Positions 46,325 to 54,986 of a DNA stretch of 64,000 nt are shown piece after piece. Source of the stretch: Chloroflexota bacterium (GTDB lineage: Bacteria > Chloroflexota > UBA11872 > VXNJ01); contig JAPOWW010000004.1 of assembly GCA_026707405.1 (NCBI GenBank), positions 401,181 to 465,180 of the forward strand, given 5' to 3'. The translations under genes were made by a program, and so were the position numbers. The stretch's first letter is position 1; every line of letters begins with the position of its first letter. The notes under the pieces are model-generated. The model worked only from the letters and a program-made list of their open reading frames with translations, had not been told where the DNA came from and did no database searches.

Positions 46325-46418
46325 GGAGGAGTCGCATAGTTGGTCTAGTGCGGCCGCCTGCTAAGCGGTTACTGGTGTTTAAAGCCGGTCGAGGGTTCGA
46401 ATCCCTCCTCCTCCGCCA
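46325..46418 (+). tRNA. tRNA-Ser (GCT)
   Basis: Acceptor GGAGGAG (46325-46331) pairs with CTCCTCC (46408-46414). The anticodon loop CTGCTAA gives GCT. A long variable arm follows, and the T arm is GAGGG-TTCGAAT-CCCTC. G46415 is the discriminator and CCA (46416-46418) follows, unlike in the other tRNAs here. It lies 19 bp after tRNA-Ser(TGA). Confidence 0.96.
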
Positions 46419-46690
46419 GTAGACAGATTCTCACTCCGGTGCCCGCAATGCCCCTGCGGGACGTTTCCAACGTGCTTCAGCCACACCCGATCAGCCCTCC
46501 CGCTAGCCTGTTGACCATGGATTCGGGGCAAAGATCGAGCCACCTCGACCGCGTCGGCCACGGTTTTTTGAAAAACGGACCAGCCAATCCCAAAAGACTA
46601 GTGCCCGGGTTGCGACTCACGAGAGTACGGATACCCTGACTCGCGCCCGCATTCCGGACACGGACCGTAGGACGCCCGTGGGCTAGGCCC

Positions 46691-48022
46691 CTATGAGGCG
46701 CAGGCCCGGAATGCGTCGTCGCAGATTTGCAGCGTGCGGTCCACGTCCTCGTCGGTGTGTGCTATCGAGATGTAGATCTTCTCGTTCGGGATCATCAGCA
46801 GGCCGCGCTTTATGCACTCGATGGCCCAGCGGCGGCCCAGTTCGGTATCGTGCGCCTGCAAGTCCATCCAGGTCTTGACGTTGTCGCTCTCGATGAACCG
46901 GATTCCGAATACGGCGTCTTCCCCCAGAGCCTGGGCGGGAAATCCGTGGCGGCGTCCCGCCTCGGCGATGCCGGCGCGGAGCCGCGATCCCACGCTGTGA
47001 AGGCGCTGGTACGACTCCGGCTGTTCCAGGATGTCCAGCGCCGCGAGACCGGCGCTTGCGGCGACCGGGTTGCCGTTGAACGTGCCGCTCGCCCATGCGA
47101 TGTCGGTGATCGAGCTGACCCCTTGCGCGTTGAAAACCTGCATGATGTCCGCGCGCCCGACCACCGCTGCCAGCGGGAAACCGCCCGCCATCGCCTTCCC
47201 GTAGGTCGCGACGTCGGGAACCACGCCGTAGCGCTCCTGGGCGCCTCCCCAGGCGATTCTGAATCCCGTCACGACCTCGTCGAACACCAGCACTATTCCG
47301 TGCCGGGTGGTCACTTCGCGGATTGCTTCGAGAAAGCCGGGTTCGGGCACCAGCACGCGTTCGAGAGGCTCCACGATTACGGCCGCGAGCTCGGACGCAT
47401 TATCTTCGATGATCTTCACCGCGCGCTCGGTCTCGTTGAACGGGGCGACCAGCACCTCCTTGCCGACCGAAGCGGGTATCCCTCTCGAATCGGGCAGCGA
47501 TCGCGGGTACTCGCTGGGTACGCTTGGCACGGTTCCCCACAGCGAATAGTCGTGCATGCCGTGCCAGCCGCCCTCGAATTTGAGGATCTTTCCGCGGCCC
47601 GTAAAGGCTCTCGCGCCGCGCAGCGCGACGTGAGTAGCTTCGGTTCCCGTGGTCTGAAACCTGACCTGCTCCCCGCAAGGAACGTTCTCGACCAACCGCT
47701 TCGCGAGCCGGATCGCGGGTTCGTTCAGGAGAAAGTAGGTGGTCCCCTTCGGAATCTGCGCCGCCGCCGCCCCGATAACCGTCGGGTTGGCGTGGCCGAT
47801 CAGCATAGGCCCCGAGCCGAGCACGTAGTCGATGTACTCCCTGCCCGTTGTGTCGGTCATGCGGCTGCCGCTGGCAGACGCCAGCACGATGTCAACCTCG
47901 TCCGGCAGCCTGAAATGGCCGAGCCCCCCGCCGGCCAGGAACTGCTTGGCTGTTTCGAGTAGCTCTTGCTGCTTGGCGGTCTGACTGTCGGCTGTAATCG
48001 TCTGTGTCATGCGGGCACCCAA
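46691..48022 (-). CDS. class III aminotransferase (glutamate-1-semialdehyde aminomutase-like)
   Basis: A PLP enzyme of 443 residues. DVDIVLASASGSRMTDTTGREYIDYVLGSGPMLIG opens the core. The cofactor Asp is in IVLVFDEVVTGFRI and the PLP lysine in TYGKAMAGGFPLAAVVG. The pattern is that of HemL-type and related aminotransferases; with no heme genes near and DFVLGSGPM/HADEDV-like changes, a catabolic aminotransferase is as likely as true HemL. It is on the minus strand, divergent from the next gene. Confidence 0.87.
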   Translation of the reverse strand: MGARMTQTITADSQTAKQQELLETAKQFLAGGGLGHFRLPDEVDIVLASASGSRMTDTTGREYIDYVLGSGPMLIGHANPTVIGAAAAQIPKGTTYFLLNEPAIRLAKRLVENVPCGEQVRFQTTGTEATHVALRGARAFTGRGKILKFEGGWHGMHDYSLWGTVPSVPSEYPRSLPDSRGIPASVGKEVLVAPFNETERAVKIIEDNASELAAVIVEPLERVLVPEPGFLEAIREVTTRHGIVLVFDEVVTGFRIAWGGAQERYGVVPDVATYGKAMAGGFPLAAVVGRADIMQVFNAQGVSSITDIAWASGTFNGNPVAASAGLAALDILEQPESYQRLHSVGSRLRAGIAEAGRRHGFPAQALGEDAVFGIRFIESDNVKTWMDLQAHDTELGRRWAIECIKRGLLMIPNEKIYISIAHTDEDVDRTLQICDDAFRACAS

Positions 48023-48348
48023 AACTCTTAGAGCTTGCCGAAAGCGGCGCGATTCTCGACTACGGCGGCTCCACCTGTGTAATTGCGCGTCGAAATCTTA
48101 GCCTGCCGTAGGTACGGCGCGCAGTATCAGGAGCGAACCGGGGCACGACAAGGGTAAGCAACTCGCTACGCGCCGCCCTGAAACTGTGGCGGCTTTCCCG
48201 TTTGCGAACTGGCCGGCCACGTTTTCAACAAGCGCATCCGACGGACAAGGCCGGGATTTGGTTGGGCTGCGCAAGTCGGGTAGCGTAGGCGCCGAGCAGG
48301 GTCTAAGCTGGCCGCGTTTTCACGCAGGCGTGACCGGAGAACATATTG
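48023..48348. other. 326-bp divergent intergenic region
   Basis: It lies between the class III aminotransferase and the aspartoacylase-like gene. It must hold both promoters, but I see no convincing -35/-10 pair, RNA gene or repeat. Confidence 0.4.
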
Positions 48349-49401
48349 ATGTCCAGCAGAGTAGTAGTACCGCCATCGGAAATCGATTTCGAATCGCGCG
48401 GACGCCGGGATTATTGGGTCGCGCTGGAGCACGACAGCATCTGGGGCGAGTGGCATCTGCCCCTCACCGTGATCGTCGGACCCGCCGCAAAGAGCGGCAA
48501 CGGCTTGGTCGCTATTGGTTCGACGCACGGCGACGAATACGAGGGGCCGGTAGCGATCAAGAACCTGATGCGGGACATCGACACCGCCGACGTTCTCGGG
48601 CGCATCATCTTCATCCCTGTTCTCAATGTCGCGGCGTTCCGTAGCGGTGCGCGCGAAAGCGTGGACGACGACGGACTCAATCTCAATCGCGCGTTCGTCG
48701 ACCGGGCCGGCGAGGAGCCGGGGATTTCGGGCATCACTCACCGTATAGCCAAGTTCGTCAGGGATAACATCTGGCCGCACGTCCACGTCGTGCTCGACAT
48801 CCATTCCGGCGGGCGAGTTGCGCGGTATCCGCCGGTAATGCTGTTCCATCCCGTTGAGGACGCCGAGCAGGGCCGGTTAACCATCGAGACCGCGCGATTG
48901 TTCGGAACGCCGTTTGTGTGCCTGTTCCAGGACCGGACTCCCGGCCTGATGCTTAGCGAAAGCGAGCGACTCGGCAACGTCACGATCGGGTCGGAGCTCG
49001 GCTGGGGACAATTTGTCAGCGTCCAGACCGTCAAGTACGCGCGGCAGGGAATTATCGGCGCGGCGATCATGCACGGCCAGCTTGCGGGTGAGATATCGCC
49101 CGCCGATCATTACGCCGCCGGCGATCAGAAGATAGTCGAAGCCGTCGACCGGGAGTGCTACGTTCCGGCGCCGTGGCCCGGCCTCTACGAACCTCTGGTC
49201 GAGTTGGGCGCGCCCGTCAAGAAGGGGCAGACGGTTGCGCTTGTACACGACTACCACCGGATTGACGAAGACCCGTGGCCCGTACAGGCGGGGCTCGACG
49301 GCTACGTTCTTGGCCAAAGCGTGACCGCCAAGGTCATCCCGGGGCAGCACATACTCGTAGTCGCCCGCGACATCAGACGCGGCAGGTATCCGGGCGTCTA
49401 G
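48349..49401 (+). CDS. succinylglutamate desuccinylase/aspartoacylase family deacylase
   Basis: An M14-like zinc amidohydrolase of 350 residues. The zinc set is STHGDEYEGP (His, Glu) and VLDIHSGGR (His). NLNRAF carries the Asn-Arg substrate contact and GSELGWGQF the catalytic-region Glu. The C-terminal beta domain (GAPVKKGQTVALVHDY) resembles a lipoyl-like barrel of this family. ATG 48349 has GGAGA 8 bp upstream; the TTG just before it is less suited. The N-acyl substrate is unknown; such enzymes also act on ectoine intermediates (DoeB). Confidence 0.87.
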   Translation: MSSRVVVPPSEIDFESRGRRDYWVALEHDSIWGEWHLPLTVIVGPAAKSGNGLVAIGSTHGDEYEGPVAIKNLMRDIDTADVLGRIIFIPVLNVAAFRSGARESVDDDGLNLNRAFVDRAGEEPGISGITHRIAKFVRDNIWPHVHVVLDIHSGGRVARYPPVMLFHPVEDAEQGRLTIETARLFGTPFVCLFQDRTPGLMLSESERLGNVTIGSELGWGQFVSVQTVKYARQGIIGAAIMHGQLAGEISPADHYAAGDQKIVEAVDRECYVPAPWPGLYEPLVELGAPVKKGQTVALVHDYHRIDEDPWPVQAGLDGYVLGQSVTAKVIPGQHILVVARDIRRGRYPGV

Positions 49402-49587
49402 CGACCACAACGCGGAAAACCTAACAAGCTGCCCTATCTAAGGTCAGGGACGGCTAGCGTCTCTATCAGGCAAAGTGTCGCGCTCGCGGCCGGCCCAAAT
49501 TCACTTGAGACAGCCGATTGTTTACAGGCCCTGCTAGCTATTTGACTCAGCCTAATTTAACCGCTTAAACTATGGCTTATTCAACCG

Positions 49588-49616
49588 TTGCAATTTCAGG
49601 ATATGCAGCGTGCAAT
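49588..49616 (+). promoter_or_regulatory. candidate promoter of the HEPN-DGQHR operon
   Basis: TTGCAA (49588-49593), 17 bp, TGCAAT (49611-49616), in an AT-rich stretch. Transcription would start near 49623 and AGGAG at 49627-49631 serves ATG 49638. Each box is 4/6 of consensus. Confidence 0.45.
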
Positions 49617-49637
49617 AAGAGCACTTAGGAGTGAACG

Positions 49638-51242
49638 ATGGTTCCGCGACCGAATAAGAGGGCGCTGATAGACGCGCTGGACATATATCGCGATGCGATG
49701 AGGCCGTTTGTCGCTAAAGGGCTTAGGCGGCTACCGGGCGACAAGATCGAGAATCCTCTGAAACTCGCGCTCAATGAAGACCAGTATCGCTTGCTGGAGA
49801 GCAATACGCCCCATGGTGGGCGGATCGAGGACACCCTCGATGTGAATCACTTCGCACCGCTTGTGAGGTTCTATTGGTGGGACGTGTTCCGCGGAGCATT
49901 CAGGCCAGAGCGAGAGGCTTGGGAGACCCTCTTTGCAATTGCCGAGGCGCGTAATCGGGCGGCACATCCGGGTCCGCATGACATTGAGCGGGACTATGCG
50001 CTCGCCCGTCTTGACGATGTCGCAGGTGTGCTGGGATCAATTGGCGTGGCGGATGAGTGTCAGGCGGTGCTAGCGATCAGGAATGAACTGCGTCCATTCT
50101 CCACGCCCGCGCACAAATTCAGACAGGGCGGGCGGGATGTATATGCATTTACGCTGGATCTTCAAACATTAGACAATTTGTTGCCTGACCGCGTCGATGA
50201 TCGAATGGTCAGGGATGCCAACCGCCCCCTGACGAAGAGCCATGCGAAGCATATTCAGGATTACCTGGAGGATCGCCCCGACTGGCTCCTTGGTACGTTG
50301 TTGCTCGGAATTTCACCGGACGCTGTGAAATTCCAGTCGTATATCGGCGATTCTGACGCGCCAACAAATGTTGGAAATCTGACGGTCAGCGCCGAGGGCG
50401 CAGCTTCGATGAAGATGTTCGACGGCCAGCATCGCCGCCGTGCAATCAAGGATGTGCTCGAGGCGCTCCGTCATAATGCAGCTTTTGGTGAAAAGCTATC
50501 TTCACTGAAAGAGGCTTCACTGCCTGTAATGGTTTATGCAGAAGACAACATTGACGCCTTGAGGCAGATGTTTGCGGACGCGGCGCATACGAGGCCGATC
50601 GAAGCAAATACGGTCACTGTATTCGACCGGCGAGACGCATTCAACGTGACTGCGATGCGAGTTGCGGAAGAGAGTGACCTTTTCGCAGGGCGTGTCGAAA
50701 TGGAGCGTGCGTCCGTCGCCAGGGGCAGACCTTACCTGATCGCGATCAATCAACTTGCGAGGACCCTGAAAACACTTGAACTGGGCTACAGCGGCCGCCT
50801 GAGCAGAGCACGCAACGATGCCTACATGCTCGACCCCGAACCGCTTTTCGAGCGATGCTGGACTTGGGCCGACGATTTCATGCCTGCCGCCAGAGAGGAA
50901 TACGATGACCTAATGGCAGGTGACGTCGACAACTCTGAAATCCCACAGCTACGTGAAACAACGATGGCTTACAACGCCACAGTCATTCGGATTCTGGCGG
51001 GTTGCTATCACAAGTGGGTGAATAGGGGCGTTGACTGGGACCCTCTTGCTGAATTCCTTCGAGCGGCGTCGTTGGAACCGGGTCTCTATAGAGATTCTCT
51101 ATTGGTCGAGGCGGGCGTTGTTGCGCCGGGCGGAATCTCTCCGACCGCAGCTCGAAGACAGGTTGAACAGGCGATGAATTACATAGTTGATCGAGTGAAC
51201 GCGACTATGGGGAATAACCAGCCACCGGTGACGAATGGGTGA
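49638..51242 (+). CDS. Swt1-type HEPN domain fused to a DGQHR (DndB-like) domain
   Basis: 534 residues. The N-terminal ~140 fit a Swt1-like HEPN domain: FYWWDVFRGAFRPEREAWETL then the RNase motif R-x4-H in EARNRAAHPGP (Arg105-His110). From about 158 a DGQHR domain follows: HKFRQGGRDVYAFTLDLQTLD, ANRPLTKSHAKHIQDYLEDR, DWLLGTLLLGI, and MFDGQHRRRAI with DGQHR at 262-266. DGQHR proteins include DndB, tied to phosphorothioate DNA. HEPN domains are often toxin RNases in defence. Residues after 158 are clearly similar to the next gene's product. ATG 49638 has an ideal ribosome site; the stop overlaps the next gene (GTGA). GC is lower than in the flanking genes. Confidence 0.85.
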   Translation: MVPRPNKRALIDALDIYRDAMRPFVAKGLRRLPGDKIENPLKLALNEDQYRLLESNTPHGGRIEDTLDVNHFAPLVRFYWWDVFRGAFRPEREAWETLFAIAEARNRAAHPGPHDIERDYALARLDDVAGVLGSIGVADECQAVLAIRNELRPFSTPAHKFRQGGRDVYAFTLDLQTLDNLLPDRVDDRMVRDANRPLTKSHAKHIQDYLEDRPDWLLGTLLLGISPDAVKFQSYIGDSDAPTNVGNLTVSAEGAASMKMFDGQHRRRAIKDVLEALRHNAAFGEKLSSLKEASLPVMVYAEDNIDALRQMFADAAHTRPIEANTVTVFDRRDAFNVTAMRVAEESDLFAGRVEMERASVARGRPYLIAINQLARTLKTLELGYSGRLSRARNDAYMLDPEPLFERCWTWADDFMPAAREEYDDLMAGDVDNSEIPQLRETTMAYNATVIRILAGCYHKWVNRGVDWDPLAEFLRAASLEPGLYRDSLLVEAGVVAPGGISPTAARRQVEQAMNYIVDRVNATMGNNQPPVTNG

Positions 51243-52519
51243 ACCGAGAAGGATCATCACCCGTCCATGTTCAGCAGTTGGCGGCTAGTGCCAACGTACA
51301 GGAGACGAGAATTATGGCTCTGATGATTAACCAACCCCACGAACTCTTCAGTCTCGATGTGGCCTCCCATCGATTCCGTCAAGGCGGGCGGGACGTGTAC
51401 TACTTCGCGCTCGATCTCGATACTCTCGACGGTACATTGCCGCAGCGTGTCAAGGACGACGTAATGAAAGACGCCAACCGCCGCCTGACACCGAGCCACG
51501 CACGGAACATCAGAGAGTATCTGGACGAGCAACCGGACTGGCTTTTGGGCGCTCTTCTGCTCGGAATCGATCCCGCAGCGATCGTCTTCGAACCGTATCG
51601 GAACGAGCGTCACGAGGTGGACAATCCCAATTTTGGTAGGTTGCGCGTCCGTACGAACCGTATGAACACCATGCGTATATTCGACGGTCAGCACCGCCGC
51701 CGCGCCATTCGTGACCTTCTTGATGAGTTGCGGAACGACCAGCGAAGTGCGACCAAGCTGGCCGAACTGCGCCAAACGTCGCTGGCAATCGTTCTCTACG
51801 CAGAATCCGACATAAGGACGCTGAAGCAGATGTTCGTCGATGCGTCTCAGACCAAGCGTATCGAGCAGCACACGGTTGTGAGATTTGACAAGCGCAACGC
51901 ATTCAATCTGGCCGCCATGGAGCTTGCCGAAAGCAGTCCATTGTTAACTGGGCGAATCGAGTTTGAACGTTCTTCAGTCGGCGTCCGAAGCCCGTTGTTG
52001 TTGTCAATAAATCAACTCGCGACCATTTTGAAGAGCCTCGAAATTGGGAGCCGCGGGCGAGTGAGCCGTAGCCGAAATGAAGAGTACGTAGCAACGTTGG
52101 ATGCCTTAGTTAAAAGCTCTCGTGAATGGGTGGACGAGTTTATGCCTTCAGCCAGAGAGGAATACGATGGTCTCCTAACGGGTGAAATCGAAAATCGGGA
52201 AATCCCGGAATTGCGGACCCGTTCATATGCCTACAGCGTCGTATTCATACGGGTACTGGCAGAGGCATACCGCCTTTGGATGCAGGAGCACAATTCATGG
52301 AAGCCGCTGGCTGAGTTCATGCGTGGCACCTCGATTGATCAGAAAAAGGAGTATGGATTGCTTATAGATGCAGGTCTCGTGAATCCGCTGCGCGGAGGCC
52401 TTTTCTCGCGCCGGCAAGAGATGGCCGCGGCGAGCGCCTACATAGTCAAAGAAGCCAGGGAATCAGCTAAGTACAACTTTCCCGCATCCGGCGATGAAGA
52501 TGATGATGTGGCGTGGTAG
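51239..52519 (+). CDS. DGQHR domain (DndB-like) protein
   Basis: 426 residues from GTG 51239, which overlaps the previous stop (GTGA), or 401 from ATG 51314, which has AGGAG (51300-51304) upstream. The core HRFRQGGRDVYYFALDLDTLD, ANRRLTPSHARNIREYLDEQ, DWLLGALLLGI and RIFDGQHRRRAIRDLL closely parallels the C-terminal part of the preceding protein, so the two arose by duplication. It has no HEPN domain. In the longer form the DGQHR is at 149-153. A likely partner or sensor for the HEPN protein; its exact role is unknown. Confidence 0.84.
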   Translation: MNREGSSPVHVQQLAASANVQETRIMALMINQPHELFSLDVASHRFRQGGRDVYYFALDLDTLDGTLPQRVKDDVMKDANRRLTPSHARNIREYLDEQPDWLLGALLLGIDPAAIVFEPYRNERHEVDNPNFGRLRVRTNRMNTMRIFDGQHRRRAIRDLLDELRNDQRSATKLAELRQTSLAIVLYAESDIRTLKQMFVDASQTKRIEQHTVVRFDKRNAFNLAAMELAESSPLLTGRIEFERSSVGVRSPLLLSINQLATILKSLEIGSRGRVSRSRNEEYVATLDALVKSSREWVDEFMPSAREEYDGLLTGEIENREIPELRTRSYAYSVVFIRVLAEAYRLWMQEHNSWKPLAEFMRGTSIDQKKEYGLLIDAGLVNPLRGGLFSRRQEMAAASAYIVKEARESAKYNFPASGDEDDDVAW

Positions 52520-54834
52520 GCACGAGGCGGAGTGCGTCAATTTCTGAAGTAGATGGTGCTGGAGTGGACGACATGATGGCCAAAGTCGAAGGCTCGACTG
52601 TGCAGACTGCGAGAGACCTGGAGTTCCAGGATGAGGAGGAACGCCTCCACGCGGTAGTTGCACACATCAAGTCTGAACTCCGCCTAATGGAGGGGCGGCT
52701 ACCGCCTCTTTCGCCGACTTCAGAGGTTGTGCGTAGCATCAGAGAAGTCGAACAGGAAATCGAAAGCTCGCTCCGTTCGGCTCTGGTTCAGCCCTACTTT
52801 GGCCGGGTCGACTACGTAATGCACGATGTGGAACAGACCGATGGCAGGCTGGCCGAAATCGAGCCGCACGACGGACGGCTCCAAGAGTCGATATATCTTG
52901 GCCGCACGCACTTAGACGGGACCAACGTCATATCTTGGACGGCTCCAGCTGCAAGCTTGTTCTATGGGGAAGATGACGTTGACGGGTACGAGGCTCCGGC
53001 TGGATTCATTCGTGTCAGGGTCGATCTGAAGCGTTTCTTGGAAATCCGGAAGGGAGAACTGCAAGAGATAACAGACCGGTTCCGCCGGTGGCCGCCAGCA
53101 TACACGACGGCTCGACAGAACCTGTTGGAGGGTCGATTGGCTAGGGTAGGCGGCGACAGCGCCCAACTAGAGGTAATCGTCGAGACCATCGAGCCGGAGC
53201 AATACAGGAGCATCGCCAACGTAAGCGACAAGGTTCTGATTGTCCAAGGTGCGGCAGGGAGTGGGAAGAGCGAGATTGGGCTGCATAGAATCGCTTTTTT
53301 GCTCTCCCCTCACAGCGACATCCCCGAGAGAGAACGACCCACTCCAGGCACAACAATGTTCGTCGGGCCCTCAAGGGCCTTTCTGGAGTACGCCGCCGAG
53401 ATTCTGCCCGATCTGGGCGTCACTGAGCGGGTTCATCAGGTCAGATTCAGCGACTGGCGTACGGGCCAGATGTCGAGGCGTGTTCAGGTGAAGCCGAGGA
53501 TCTGGAGCGAACTGCTAGCGCGGGGCAACGCGCGCAGATTCAATCTTAAGGCTGAAGAGTTCAAGGGATCGTTGGCAATGGCTGACGCTATCGAGAGACG
53601 CGTCGCAGAATTGTCGCGGGGGATAAGGCGGCGGCTGCTCAGTCGCGGCTCGTTTTCTGTCCCAACAACACCATTCTTGGTAGACGAAAAGCTGATCAAA
53701 TCGGCCGTCTTGACGATGTTTCAAGGGGCAGCAGGTCGCCGGCCACTGAATCGTCGACGCCAGGATTTCATTGACCGGATAGCGAACATGGCTCTATCGG
53801 CTGGATATGGTGGTAGATCCGCCGCTGGGGCCGAAGCGGAAAGCCGGTGGAAGTTCTTGCGGTCTCGCGCCGAGCGCTGGTGTGAGCGTGAATGGCCGCA
53901 ATTGGACTTTAGGGGAGAGTATGCGGCCCTACTATCGGACGCTGAAGCGATTCATGTCGCCGCTGGACCAGATGCGGGCGCTGAGATTGCGCGCAGTCTC
54001 GCGGCATCGGCACTGAGCATTCCTCAATATGGATTTGACGATTCCGATGCCGGCGCGTTGGCTTATTTTGACCACCTACTTAATGGCACGATTGAGCGTC
54101 GCTATCGCCATGTCGTGGTGGATGAAGCTCAGGATATCTCCCCAATCGAGTTCAAGCTGCTAGCGGAATGCTCCACAAACAACTGGTTTACCGTTTTGGG
54201 GGACACTGCGCAGAGACTTATGCCCTACCGCGGCATCAGCGGTTGGCGCGCCGTCGAGCGCGTATTTGGACGATCCGAGATTGAAGTACAGCGGGCCCGC
54301 AGGTCGTACAGGTCGAACGTCTATATAACCAGATCCAACAACAGAATCCTAAGAACCTTCGACGCGAACATTCTGGCGCCCATTCCATTCGAGCGCCATG
54401 GTCATCGGGTCGAATACAACCGGCATGGGAACACACGCGATATGTACCAAGCGGTGATCGATGATATCCAACGGATAAGGTCTCTGGACGGTTTCGAAGA
54501 CTCCAGCATCGCAGTCTTGGTTAGGGATCAAGCGAACCTGAATCGATTCCAGCAGTACTGTCAACACCAGCGATTTACCGAGATTTCCCTGATAACAGAA
54601 GAGCATTACGGTGATTCTAGAACCGTTCTAGCGCGAATACCGGACGTGAAGGGGCTTGAATACGACGCCGTTATCGTGATAGGCGTTAACGAGTCTTTTT
54701 CGGACTCGACCTTCAACAAAAGGCTGCTGTATCTGGCGACTACGAGGGCCAGACACTATTTGGGCATTCACTGGTCCGGCCGGCAGTCACAGATACTCAA
54801 GTCGATTTCGCACCGCGGAATTGTCTCGCGCTGA
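52513..54834 (+). CDS. HelD/UvrD-like superfamily 1 helicase
   Basis: 773 residues. The N part is a coiled coil, then PYFGRVDYVMHD (about 94-105) and ESIYLGRTHLD...ISWTAPAASLFYGEDD (125-155), typical of HelD, which loads on RNA polymerase. Helicase motifs: Walker A GAAGSGKSEIGLHR (246-259), Walker B VVVDEAQDISPIE (about 534-546), VLGDTAQRLMPYRG, IPDVKGLEYDAVIVIG, and LYLATTRARHYLGIHW. GTG 52513 overlaps the previous stop; ATG 52573 is an alternative. It may be the ATP-driven effector or regulator of the HEPN-DGQHR cassette. HelD in other bacteria rescues stalled RNA polymerase. Confidence 0.87.
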   Translation: MVGTRRSASISEVDGAGVDDMMAKVEGSTVQTARDLEFQDEEERLHAVVAHIKSELRLMEGRLPPLSPTSEVVRSIREVEQEIESSLRSALVQPYFGRVDYVMHDVEQTDGRLAEIEPHDGRLQESIYLGRTHLDGTNVISWTAPAASLFYGEDDVDGYEAPAGFIRVRVDLKRFLEIRKGELQEITDRFRRWPPAYTTARQNLLEGRLARVGGDSAQLEVIVETIEPEQYRSIANVSDKVLIVQGAAGSGKSEIGLHRIAFLLSPHSDIPERERPTPGTTMFVGPSRAFLEYAAEILPDLGVTERVHQVRFSDWRTGQMSRRVQVKPRIWSELLARGNARRFNLKAEEFKGSLAMADAIERRVAELSRGIRRRLLSRGSFSVPTTPFLVDEKLIKSAVLTMFQGAAGRRPLNRRRQDFIDRIANMALSAGYGGRSAAGAEAESRWKFLRSRAERWCEREWPQLDFRGEYAALLSDAEAIHVAAGPDAGAEIARSLAASALSIPQYGFDDSDAGALAYFDHLLNGTIERRYRHVVVDEAQDISPIEFKLLAECSTNNWFTVLGDTAQRLMPYRGISGWRAVERVFGRSEIEVQRARRSYRSNVYITRSNNRILRTFDANILAPIPFERHGHRVEYNRHGNTRDMYQAVIDDIQRIRSLDGFEDSSIAVLVRDQANLNRFQQYCQHQRFTEISLITEEHYGDSRTVLARIPDVKGLEYDAVIVIGVNESFSDSTFNKRLLYLATTRARHYLGIHWSGRQSQILKSISHRGIVSR

Positions 54835-54986
54835 TCCTGTAAGTTATCGCGCCGTTTCCCTTTTCTGTGTGATCAACAGACAAACTACGGTGATATTAGT
54901 CAAGATTGCGGGTTTGACGTGGTACGTTCGCTTTTTGCCCCGCTACGATTGGCTTGGCTGAATGGAAGTAAGCGAGGGAGGGCGTC

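Noticed and set aside
46727-47962. 411-codon open frame on the plus strand
   Set aside because: It is fully antisense to the class III aminotransferase, has no family motifs and arises from GC-rich codon use on the true strand.
49402-49637. Integrase attachment site at the left edge of the HEPN-DGQHR cassette
   Set aside because: The region is AT-rich, but no tRNA, integrase gene or flanking direct repeat with the right edge (54835-54986) was visible.
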